Source of the DNA: Microstegium vimineum
Lineage: Eukaryota; Streptophyta; Magnoliopsida; Poales; Poaceae
Direction: 5' to 3'
NCBI GenBank assembly: GCA_022036555.1
Contig: CM039126.1
Coordinates: 29,476,025 to 29,540,024, forward strand
Length of the DNA stretch: 64,000 nt
Position numbers and translations under genes: made by a program. Positions 22,201 to 31,099 of the stretch are shown here, piece by piece. A model generated the notes under the pieces. It saw only the letters and a list, made by a program, of their open reading frames with translations, searched no databases and was not told the DNA's origin. The stretch's first letter is position 1. The number at the start of each line of letters is the position of its first letter.

Positions 22201-25200
22201 CGGAGTTGTCAAACTCGTGACCGTTGTCACATTGGACTGATTTAATGGTGTAGCCGAATTGGGTAGACACATGAGCGAAGAAATTAGAAATCGTGGCGAA
22301 TGTATCAGACTTAGCGCAAAGGGGAAAAGAAATGAGAGCAATCATCAAGAATAACTAAATAATATTTGAATCCAGAGACACTAACAACAGGAGATGTCCA
22401 CAGGTCACAATGGATTAAATCAAAATTCTTGGTTGCTCTAGATAGCGAAATAGAAAAAGGGAGACGAATATGACGCCCAAGCTGACAGGCGTGGCAGAGG
22501 GAGTCATCTGCAGGCTTGCTGCAGATGATGGAGGAGGACTGCGCGAGGGACTGAAGAGTGGCCTGGCCTGGGTGACCAAGGCGCCTGTGCCAGGTAGTCG
22601 GTGAAGGAGTGGAGACAAAGGCGCAGGAGCCAGTGGTGGATGACGGGAGCTGAAGAGTGTAGAGAGGCCTCGTGCTGTTACATCGGAGGAGGGTGTTCCG
22701 GGTACGAAGATCCTTCACAGAAACACCAAGAGGGTCAAACTCGACAGAAATACAATTGTCAGTAGTGAATTTTCGAACCGAAAGTAGATTTCTGATAATG
22801 TCAGGAGCTACAAGGACATTGTCAAGGCGAAACGGTCCAGGAAGGACAGAATAGCCGGTGCCAATAACAGGAAGGGTGGCACCGTTGCCTACAACAATGG
22901 AGGAAGGAAAGGAAGAGAATTGTGTAGCGGTGACCATACCAGGGTTGGCGGTGATGTGGGAGGAGGCACCCGAGTCGATCACCGAATCCGAGGAATTCGG
23001 TGGTGGGGTGAGGGAGACGGTACTGAAGGCGCTGGCGAGACCTTCGGGCGTCCAGGGTGCCCAAGCAGGAGGTGCCTGAGTGGGCTGGGGGTAGTAGGAC
23101 CCAGAATTCGGCGGTGGAGCGAAGTATGCCGGTGGCATGCCGGCCACCAGAGCCTGCTGTAGAGGTGCAGGCTGGACTGTGCGTGGTGGAGGGCCACAGG
23201 CGCCGCCGGCGGTGGACCCTGGCCACATGTGGGTAGACCCGGTGATACATCCGGCCCAGGTAGGGTTGGCCGAGGCCCGATAAATTGAGGTTGCCCGGAC
23301 CCCAACAGTTCTTAGACACACCCACTCAGAGAAAGGCCCAATCTCCCTAAAAGACTAGTCTGATAGGGGAAGGGTGGCTCTCCCTTTTAAGGTGGCTTCC
23401 TCCTCCCAAGATAAGCAAGGTGGGATTATTCAGAGGCTCACACGTTCGCCGCCCGACTACAACTGGGCCACTTGGCCCATTATTTGTTGCGTCTTTGCCA
23501 ACGGGTAATAATGGAGGATGTCCTCATCATTCCCAAAGCCGCGAATACCAGGGGTTGAGCAGCGAGGACCACTGTGGTGTGGCTGGTGCAGTACCGCCCT
23601 GTGCACTGCTTTGGGAGCTGCCGGAGCCACGCCCGCCGCGGCGTCGTCGTCCGCGGTTGCCACTGGATTGCTGTCCAGCAGCAGCATGATGTCCAGCAGT
23701 GGCCTGATGATGGCGTGGAGGCGCAGGCGCAGGAGAGGACGAAGTGGGCGGCCTGATGGAGGGTGCGGCGACGAGAGCCGAAGGAGAGGCAAAGGGCGTC
23801 CCCATGTTGAGCTTGGCCAAACGGAGGTCAGCACGAACATCGGCGAAGGACGGGAAAGGCCGCTGGCAGGTGACGAGCTGGGACATGAACTGGAAACGTT
23901 CATTGAGTCCCTGCAAAACATTCAGCACTAGAGTTCAGTCCTGGATGGGCTCGCCGGGGTCGGCAAGGGCATCCGCCATGCTCTTCATCTTGCGGCAGTA
24001 GTCATCGATGGAGAGGGCACCTTGGCAGAGAGTGCGAAACTCAGCATCGAGGAACATGGCGCGAGACTCGCGATTGTTGAGGAACTGCTGTTCAATCCCG
24101 AGCCATGCTGCCCGGGCGGTGAGGTCGTCGTGCTCATGGATGACGTCCAGGAGGTCGGCGGAGATGGTGTTGAAGAGCCAAGAGAGGACGACGCAGTCCA
24201 AGCGCGACCACGCCGGATCGAAGGGGCGGGAGTCGTCGTGGAGGACATGATCCTTCTGTTAGCAATGAGACTCAGATTTGTGTGCTAGGGCTGAATTGCC
24301 TCTAGGCTTTGATCCCCTTTATATACACTAGAGCTCAATAGAGCTTGTTGGGATACAAGTTTGCTTTAAGAGCATATTCCTAATGCTGTAAAGTAAAGCT
24401 AGCCTAAAGCATAAAGTAACTGTCTAAAACTGAAAGTAGAGACTAACAACTAAAGTACTCTAATAGCACATGCTTATCTATCACCTTCAAGGGGAAGCGG
24501 CTGAGGATGAGGAGGACGTAGCCGCGCCACTTGGAGTAGTTGGAGGATTGAAGATCAAGAACGATGGGGATTAGGTTCTTGATGTGCTGGATGGCAGCAG
24601 CTTGAGTGTGGAGATGGGCGATGGCCGCTGCTTCAGAGGAAGCGGAGTGGACGCCGCCATCCTCAAGATCAGCGTCGTCGTCCGGAATGCTCGGTGCGGA
24701 GGCGATCCCGGAGGGCCGCGGCCTGCTGCTCCAGGGTATCTGCCTGCGCGCGCTCTTTGTCAAGAGCAGCAGCAGCAGCACGGACACGCTCCTGGGCAGC
24801 GGCAGCAGACTTGAGAAGGGCAGCTTCTTCCTCGAGCTGCTGGCTGTGCTCTGTGTTGGTGGAGCGCAGAGAGGAGGCCTCATCCTCCTGGCGCTTGGCA
24901 GCAGTGAGGGCTTCGTCGCGGAGCTTGGCTGCGGTAGCCATGGCAGAGGAGCCGGAGGTGGCCATGGGCGCGTGCAGCAGCAGCAGAGGGCGCGCGCACA
25001 GCGTGGGGCGGGTGGAGTGGGAGCGGAAGCGGAAGGATCGATGTTTTAGTCTGATACCTTGATAGACAATAGCCAAGTAGGCTTGGATTCCTTGAATTGA
25101 GTTTACAGAAGAGATTACAAATGAATAGAGGAGGGTAGCCCAAAGGGCCAGCCGAGTCCCAAGGGGACAGCAGGGTGTGAACCCGGCACAGCTAGCTAGG

Positions 25201-28200
25201 AGATTACACAAGTAACTAGGGGATTACAGTAAATAGCAATTAATTCTAACAATTTGAACTGGCTATCAGGATGCTGGAGCACTACCTTCACTTCCAAAGC
25301 ATAATAAAGGTTGTCACTGCAAGAAATCAGGTTGTCTAAAGAAATACTGTGAATGTTTTCAAGCAAATATCCTTTGCTCCAAGAATTGTAAATGTATGGA
25401 TTGCAAGAACTACGAAGGGAGTGAGGAGCTACGGAGTACAATTCAAGGGGATAATTCATGTGATCGAAATAACATTCAACAAGCAGCTAATGTTGCTCTC
25501 AATGGTGCCATTGGATCTTCAGGGTATAGATTTTCTCCAGTACGTAGAAAAAGGCCTCCAGAAGATCCCCGCTATCAGAGATTAAATGTGGAAGGAAGTA
25601 TGATGCAGACACAGTTTCAAGAGGTATTGATTTTGTCTTGGATGATTGTTTTGACCAGTCTGGTGCAGATTTACTTAATGTATTGAGTTTGTCTTAGTTT
25701 AGCTGTAACATCTCTGGACTGACGATTGTTTCTTATGTTCTAGGATAACAATGTGGATGTTTCCCAAATTACTTCATCTACTGGACGTGATGGTTCCACT
25801 GGCAATTTCCAGGGTAGATCTAAACTAGTATACAGGTAAGTGAATAATAATTATTGTCTTGTTTGGACCTATGAATGAATGGTTTTCAATGAACTTCAAT
25901 TGTCTTGCAGCTATTGCTTTTTTAAATATTTATAAGCCCTGGACTGTTGAAGAAAAATTTCGATTAGTGTGGGACAACACACTTGAAGTGTGTTGTTGCG
26001 GCACCTAGGTGTGGTGATGGCTAACCAGGGCTCGAATCCTGGTTTTCACAAAAAAGGGTCCTTGTCCGTGCCTATTTTAAGAGTTAGATATATGTGCTGC
26101 AAGCTGCAGGCATGTCTTGACCTCTTGGATAGCGCGCCTTCAGCGGCTTTTCTCAATCCTACAGCCTGAGAAATTTTTTATTACTGCATCAATACCTTAG
26201 GGGAGGTCCAACCCTAGGGCTGGTTGCTTGTAGTTTGTACCATCTGGCAGTAGTACCATTCTACTACTGCACTAGCAATTTGGCTCAAGAAAGTTTATGA
26301 TGTTTGCCTTTTTGTTCTCAAATATTTTTCTGTTCAACTCAATAACAATTCCTTTAGTCCCAAAGAGTTTACGGTAGGTGTTATGACCGGCGTCAGCTAC
26401 CAGCGCTGGGCCCGGCCCGCTGGCTAGGCCCAGCAGCCTGGTCGGCACACAGGGAAGGAGGGGGCTGGACACCCCTACCCAGAGTCCTTTTAATATTAGC
26501 TATTTTTATAGAGTTGTAATCGAGTTGTATTAGAAGGGGAATAAATACCCCTTAACAATCTAATCTAGGAATTAAGCAGGCAATATTCTTGCCCGGCCTC
26601 AAGGGCCATCTACCGAGACTTCCAGCTCCCTCACGTCCTCTCCCTCGCGTGCCTGGGGCACAGCCGCCCCTCCTGCTCGCGCGCCTAGGGTAACACCAGG
26701 TGCCTCCCGGCCCATAGATGGTGCCCCAGCGCCGTCCACTTCGCCCCGTCCACCAATCTCCTACCCATACGCCCTTTGCAGCTGTGGTAGGATCAAGGAT
26801 CCTATCAGTAGGCTAGAGATAAAACCAACAAGATCCACCAAGATCAATGTAAAAAAGAAGTAAAGAAATACTTTCCTTTGTCCAAAGAAAAATATGTCAT
26901 TTTAGATAATTCAAGGTGCAACTTGAACTATTGATTTAAATATGTTATCATTAAAAGTATTTAAATATTGTTTCGATATGGCAATCAACATATTTTTTTT
27001 TGCCAATAATAGATATTGCGGTACTATTACAATGATTGCTCCTTATGCGCTTTTATGTCCTGGTGAAATGTCATATATCTTTTTAGGTCTCCGCTAGCAA
27101 ATACTATCCATGTTACTGATGTCAATGACCTAGGCAACCATTTGGTGATTGTATGCAGAAAGGCAGCAGAGAGGTTCACGACAATAGATGGTACACAATT
27201 TTATTTCTTTCCAACCTCTGCATAACATTTTAATCTGGTGAACTCAATTATTCATATGATAGAAAGGTGGACTGCCGTGATGATCAGAAATAAAGAGGAA
27301 AAAACCTGTTTATTTTTGCACCTTCAGAAACTTTTATGCATTTAACATTGCCTTATGTTCTCGATAATGTGTCATTTGGACATAAAGGACTACATATGAT
27401 TATATAGCTATTTATAAAATAAGAGGAATGGGTAGTTTCCCTATCTGTTTCTGTATTTATCAAGAAATTTGTGCAACTAAAGGAAGTGTTCTGCTTTATT
27501 GGGGACAAACAACAGTGCCTATTCTCTTGATGCAAAACTTAAAACATCATTTTGGCTTGACGTCCAAGTATGAAATCCACATTAAAAAAACCCGCATCAA
27601 ATGAATCAATGGAAGTGAATGTTAGCATTGAAGGTTACTTTTACTGAAGTATTTTTTATTGCAGATAGCAAAGCGGAGATGGAAATAGATAGGGAAATTT
27701 GCACAAATACTTCCCAAAAGTTTGATGAGAACATGGAAGTCCAGAAAGCTGCTCTTAGTCAACTTGGCAAAGTGAATAATATAGATCAGCAAATTGTTGA
27801 TGGCTCCAGATTGCATTGCTCTGACACTCAAGAGGATGCTAGACCTGCCTCTCCAGGAACACAAGCGCTGTTGTGTGATGAGCAGGATATCGCATTTGGG
27901 ACAGCTCATAGAAGTCCAATTCCAGTAGCATTGCATGATCAGGACATTTCAGAGCTACATGCTGCACAAGAAAATGCAGTGTTGAAGGAGTTCAGAAACT
28001 ACCTCCGGCTAATTATCGCACGTGGAAAAATTAATGGTGAGCTTGTATCCTGTAGTTTTCAGGCAGCAAGATGAACTGAAAATTGAGAATTTTGAATTCT
28101 CTCCAATGAAGTTGATGCAACATAAGTTGGTTTACAGTTGGTAAAGGATTCTAGTTAGCGAAGTTGTTGACCTATGTGCTCATCAGATTTTGGAGAAAAT

Positions 28201-28601
28201 GACTTTATTAGGTCCTATGGACCATCAATAAAATATTTTCAAGGCTCTGACAGATTAAGAATCTAAGTCAGCAAATGTTTGCATACAGTAATTGTTTGAT
28301 ATAATATTTCAGTCCATGTATTTGAAATAACATCTTTTTTTTTGCATGTAAAATGTGTGCTGTTTTTTATTATTTGTTTATTTCTGTTTCTTATCTGGGG
28401 TGATGGTTTGCTGGTAAAGCAGAAGGAAAATCCTCATCATGGACAGGGATGGAATCAGATGCTCCAAGGCATCATGAATCAAGCACCACTTTAGCCCCAG
28501 TAAGAGCTGAAGAAAAACTCAATACTACAGATGACCCTGAAGATCCTAAAACAAGTCGATCATTTGCATCAAACGGTATATCAACACACAAACTGAAATA
28601 G
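16263..28601 (+). CDS. CXC-domain protein, CPP/TCX family (LIN54-like, TCX5/6 type)
   Basis: Eight exons: 16263-16426, 17189-17272, 17945-18122, 25270-25623, 25744-25835, 27087-27190, 27665-28036 and 28423-28601. All junctions are GT-AG and the sum is 1,527 nt (508 residues plus stop). Residues 73-102 form the first cysteine-rich CXC motif (CNCKNSQCLKLYCECF..CNCKQC), 122-130 the RNPNAFQPK hinge, and 157-187 the second CXC motif (CHCKKSGCLKKYCECF..CKCMDC). The tyrosine of each motif (84, 168) is the DNA-contacting residue in LIN54. A basic patch (RRKRPPEDP) follows. The protein should bind CHR-type TTTGAA promoter sites in the nucleus as part of a plant DREAM complex; Arabidopsis TCX5/6 repress DNA-methylation maintenance genes. 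The N-terminus is Pro/Gln-rich and short. Intron 3 is 7.1 kb because of Copia insertions. A donor-like G|GTATAT at 28576 could lead to a further exon instead of the TAG at 28599. Confidence 0.9.
17134..17158 (+). repeat. (AAAT)n microsatellite in intron 1
   Basis: About five AAAT units just upstream of the polypyrimidine tract of the exon 2 acceptor. Confidence 0.8.
18571..19165 (-). pseudogene. Old Copia remnant: LTR plus RNase H tail, in intron 3
   Basis: The minus strand at 19165-18830 encodes a decayed Copia RNase H C-terminus (LLQELHAPLS-like, then HHRRTKHIEIDIHFVRDK and FADIMTKGLP) with stops. It is followed by a purine tract (18830-18821) and a 250 bp LTR (18820-18571) whose inner TG has become TA. 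The LTR holds a 12 G run (18710-18721) and a TA microsatellite. This copy is much more degraded than the element at 19543-25251, so it is older. It probably lost its 5' portion by deletion. Confidence 0.75.
19166..19320. repeat. Possible LTR fragment in intron 3
   Basis: A stretch with AATAATCTAATCAAGCAAG, a C-rich CTCCTCCCTCACCC block and an end TGAGCTATCA. It resembles in style the downstream half of the Copia LTR at 26379-26807. No partner end or target duplication is visible, so the call is tentative. Confidence 0.3.
19543..19733 (-). repeat. 3' LTR of the intronic Copia element
   Basis: 191 bp with TG..CA ends, next to the polypurine tract (minus strand GACTGCGGGGGG, about 19735-19746). 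Confidence 0.92.
19744..23321 (-). pseudogene. Copia pol polyprotein remnant (protease, integrase, RT, RNase H)
   Basis: Reading leftwards: protease active site VIDSGASSHIT (about 22985), GAG-pre-integrase TTWHRRLGHPGQATL, and zinc-finger cysteines CHACQLGRH. The integrase core follows, with first Asp in LIHCDLWTSP, second in QCDNGHEFDN and Glu in KAERMIRTV. The RT begins WDLVPCPAKANVVTRKWIFK and contains HQLDVKNAFLHG and LLLYVDDIVLTA (catalytic YVDD intact). RNase H includes YTDADWAGCPDTRRSTSGY and ends near 19744. Frames break near 22340 (frameshift) and 22135 (stop). At about 20745 the piece between KQAPR and SDTSLF is missing and the frame shifts. The element cannot encode a working polyprotein but is otherwise collinear. 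Confidence 0.9.
23457..24965 (-). pseudogene. Copia gag remnant of the intronic element
   Basis: The probable start is ATG at 24965 (MATSGSSAMATAAKLRDEAL), opening a coiled-coil-like Glu/Ala/Arg-rich segment. A frameshift near 24680-24720 leads into IKNLIPIVLDLQSSNYSKWR, a typical Copia gag motif. The frame is interrupted by a solo LTR (24257-24483) and resumes with FDPAWSRLDCVVLSWLFNTI, then RAMFLDAEFRTLCQGALSID and ERFQFMSQLVTCQRPFPSF. An in-frame stop lies near 23933. The downstream Arg/Gly/Ser-rich tail has several frames and no clear zinc knuckle. Confidence 0.8.
24257..24483 (+). repeat. Solo LTR inside the Copia gag
   Basis: A 227 bp sequence with TGTTAGCAATGAG and GCTTATCTATCA ends, flanked by a perfect 5 bp duplication CCTTC (24252-24256 and 24484-24488). 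A plus-strand TATATA box near 24312 suggests plus orientation. It differs in sequence from the host element's own LTRs. In the gag sense its ends together with the duplication form GT and AG at the boundaries (see findings). Confidence 0.88.
25060..25251 (-). repeat. 5' LTR of the intronic Copia element
   Basis: 192 bp, TG..CA ends, near-identical to 19543-19733. It is followed on the minus strand by the PBS-like AGGTATCAGA (about 25059-25050). Confidence 0.92.
25965..26170 (+). mobile_element. SINE-like sequence in intron 5
   Basis: GGCTCGAATCCTGG near 26028-26041 matches a Pol III B box (GGTTCGANTCC), and GTGGTGATGGCTAACCAG just upstream could contain an A box, giving a tRNA-like head. The boundaries and target duplication are not clear. 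Confidence 0.4.
26379..26807. repeat. Solo LTR in intron 5 of the CXC gene
   Basis: A 429 bp sequence starting TGTTATGACCGGC and ending GATCCTATCA, flanked by perfect GTAGG duplications (26374-26378 and 26808-26812). It is a Copia-type LTR by its ends and size; the family is not assigned. An AATAAATA motif at about 26540 could be its TATA box. It adds GC-rich sequence to an otherwise AT-rich intron. Confidence 0.88.
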
Positions 28602-28889
28602 ATTTAGCTCCGTTTGTATTTTTCATGCCAAGATAAGAATGTGTATTGTACCATAGCCAATATCTGTGTACATATGGATAGTATAGTCCTTGTTGCTAGA
28701 AAAGGCAACCGGCAATTTAGCATTAATCATCCACGAGATGTAAGGTAGGAAACAGAAGTCCTGACCATGTAATTATTATTTTTTATCAATAATGAGTTTT
28801 ATATGATTATCGTCCCCAACTACCTTGTGATCATGCATACAAAGTTTAGTTGCAGTTGAATATACACTGTTCTGACTGGATTAAGTCTG
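28602..28889. other. 3' flank of the CXC gene
   Basis: AT-rich sequence after the stop codon, likely including the 3' UTR. No canonical AATAAA is present at the expected distance; TCAATAATG near 28786 is the nearest variant. Confidence 0.4.
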
Positions 28890-28976
28890 TTGGCTTAAGT
28901 CTGTTGGCTGATTTCTTGTGAGAGAAAAATACTGTTCTTTCTAGATTTAAGCCGGCTGAAAAGCCAAGCGAACAGG
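28890..28976. repeat. MITE fragment (hAT-like)
   Basis: GGCTGATTTCTTGTGAGAG..TACTGTTC followed by AAGCCGGCTGAAAAGCC and AAGCGAACAGGC has the form of the 3' end of a common grass MITE whose ends read GCCTGTTCGCTT. The matching 5' end is not seen. Confidence 0.45.
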
Positions 28977-29029
28977 CTTGGTTGAGTTTTGGGAAGATTT
29001 GAGTGGAAGTGATTTTGAAATTGCCTTGA

Positions 29030-30010
29030 TTTCATTCTGTCTAGGCATCCACGGACAGTCTACCGTTTAGGGCGCGGACCAGGGTTTACCCTACCGTTTC
29101 GAGGTTGGGAACCGCCGGCGAGCGGTTTGGCGGTTACCGACGGTAACCGCCCAAACCGGTCCCAAACCGAACGGTTTCGATTTTGAATTCAAATCACGCA
29201 GTTCATTCGGTTTGGGACCAGTAACCAATCGGTTAGGGCCGGTTCCCGACCGGTTTGGGCGGTTACCCCCCAAACCAAATTTCAAATTTGAAAAAAAAAA
29301 TCGAAAATGCTGAAAAAATTCCTAAAAATAGTTCATGATTTGTAGAGTCGAATGGTGCAAATGTTTTTCAAATTGGAGTTCGTTTGCTATTTATTTTGAC
29401 GCGTACAAGTTTGGAAAAAAATAGAAAAGATCCTTTTTCTTTTTTTTTCAAACTTGTACACGTCAAAATAAATAGCAAACGAACTCTAATTTGAAAAATT
29501 TGTACACCATTCGACTCTATAAATCATGAACTATTTTTAGGAATTTTTTCAGCATTTTCGATTTTTTTTTTCAAATTTGAAATTTGAATTCAAACCGGAA
29601 CCGAAACCAAACCGTCCGGGGGCGGTTTGTCGGTAACCGGTCGGTAACCGCGGTTACCGACTGGTTTGAAAAACCCTAGCGCAGACAGTGCGGGGGTCGG
29701 GGCCGAGCACAAGGGAGCTTAGCTCCGCTCAGGTCCCTAGGGCACGGGCAGTCCGGTCCCAAGTGGCGGACAGTCTGGGCCAAGCCTGTGTTCTCGAGCG
29801 AGCAGAACTATTCTGGAACACTTGTTGTCGGGGAGGTTAGCCGGCAGACAGTCCGGCCCTGAGCACGGATAGTCCAGACCTTGGCTAGCGGACAGTTCGA
29901 CCTCAGGACAGTTTAGCCCTGCCCTGTCTTTGCTGATTTGGGTTGCTTCTTCCGGGGCTTGCTCGTCGGACCTTCTCGATCGCTCTGCTGTACCTTTAGG
30001 ACATCTCCTA
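29030..30010. repeat. Fragment of a CGGACAGTCCG-rich LTR, split by a foldback element
   Basis: The parts either side of the foldback (29030-29080 and 29678-30010) carry repeated GGACAGTC/CAGTCCGG motifs. They share the tail TCTCGATCG(C/T)TC..CTGTACCT with 32495-32520. It is a partial copy of the same LTR family as 31100-32527. No boundaries or reading frames are convincing. Confidence 0.55.
29081..29677. mobile_element. 597 bp foldback (long inverted-repeat) element
   Basis: The two halves are inverted copies folding about position 29427. The inner 150 bp of each arm is nearly perfect (CAAATTTGAAAAAAAAAATC..GTACAAGTTTG against CAAACTTGTACACGTC..CAAATTTG), and the outer parts are GGTTACCG-rich and more diverged. 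The ends read AGGGTTT and AAACCCT. GCGCGGAC to the left and GCGCAGAC to the right may be a decayed 8 bp target duplication. No protein is encoded. A transcript through it would form a long hairpin. Confidence 0.85.
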
Positions 30011-31099
30011 GGGTATACACCATTAGCGACAACATCGGTCTTGGAATCTACCAGTTGCATGTGGGTTGCCTGTGCAATCTTCTTCTGCCAAATCTACCCT
30101 TTTGTGCAGTTGCAAGAGCAGCTTGGAGTTCTTTGAAGAGGAGTTCTAATTGGCTATTTTCTTAACAACGTCAACATAGAGCTCTTTCATATCGTGGAGT
30201 TCTCCATGGAGGCGGCGTGCATCATCCCTATTGTGAGGGTCCACCTCCAATCTGCCTTGTACAGCCGGTTCTGCAGTGGCTACTGGCAGGGAAGATGAAA
30301 AGGCTACGACATGGGAAGAACTATCCAGGTTATCCCCGACGACGCACTGGGTGCGAGATTCGTGGTTGTGCAGAATCAATCTAAAGCAAGAGTAGGTCAG
30401 AGGTGAGGTCCGTAAAAGCAGGCTACAAGACAAAGGTTACCTCAGTTGGGAGATTCGGCGCTGACGGAAGTCAAGGTCATTGGTCTCCGGATGCTTCCCG
30501 TGACCACGGATATCGGCCATTGGAGCTGGAGATCGAATCGCCGTCAGACCGTTATTGTTTGAAGAGGAACCCTAATGCAATGCAATGCAATGTGTTGAGG
30601 AAGGGGATTAAGATATTAAATTCCTCTCCATATTATCTTGTTGTAACTGACCTAGAAATTCTCCTTCCGCGATCTTTCTTTAGCTGATTATGTCCCTCAA
30701 ATTAGCCAACTATTCAGGCTTGCTTTAAACACCATCTGTCACATGGGCCCACATGCGCAATCATTGACGTACCAAAATATTGTGTCAACACAAGTATTTC
30801 AAATTGAGCGAGTTCACTAAACATACAACGAAAGCAGAAGTGTGCTTGTCTCTTGGCTTGTGTTGTGCAGGTGTTGAGTCCAGATGCGGTAGTCAATGGC
30901 GAGGTGAAGGTCAAGTAGAGATTTGCCATGTCGATGGACTGAGAACGGTGAAGGGTGGACGTGAGGCTTGGACCAACGGACCAGAGGGCCGGAGGACCAG
31001 CTGCGGTAGCTGGCACTTGGCATCGACTGAAGACATGGAGTAGACCATGTTGACCAAGTCAAGACGGTAGGCGAGCGAGTTGAGCGGGAATGCTCAAGA
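30011..31099. other. Unassigned repeat-derived region
   Basis: No convincing gene. A minus-strand frame at 30433-30146 encodes about 95 residues (..GELHDMKELYVDVVKKIAN) that I cannot place. Near 30769 the sequence GTACCAAAATATTGTGTCAACAC resembles the LTR/PBS junction of element D (GTGCCAAAATGTGTTGACAC), which suggests a decayed Gypsy fragment. Confidence 0.35.

Larger units (their letters stand above)
19543..25251 (-). mobile_element. Nearly complete Copia retrotransposon in intron 3 of the CXC gene
   Basis: A 5.7 kb element in antisense to the host gene. LTRs are at 25060-25251 (5') and 19543-19733 (3'), 191-192 bp each, starting TGTTAG and ending CTATCA on the minus strand. A perfect 5 bp target duplication ATTTG flanks it (19538-19542 and 25252-25256). 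By eye the LTRs differ at about seven substitutions and one indel, so it is relatively young. A PBS-like AGGTATCAGA (initiator-Met type) follows the 5' LTR and a purine tract precedes the 3' LTR. Coding frames are broken, and its gag carries a solo LTR. Removal of the element would restore a host intron of about 1.4 kb. Confidence 0.95.

Noticed and set aside
25970..26045. Possible tRNA gene because of a B-box-like GGCTCGAATCC
   Set aside because: No cloverleaf with acceptor and anticodon stems could be traced; a SINE head is more likely.
30146..30433. Minus-strand 95-codon frame as a gene
   Set aside because: No domain, no neighbouring signals and surrounded by decayed repeat sequence.
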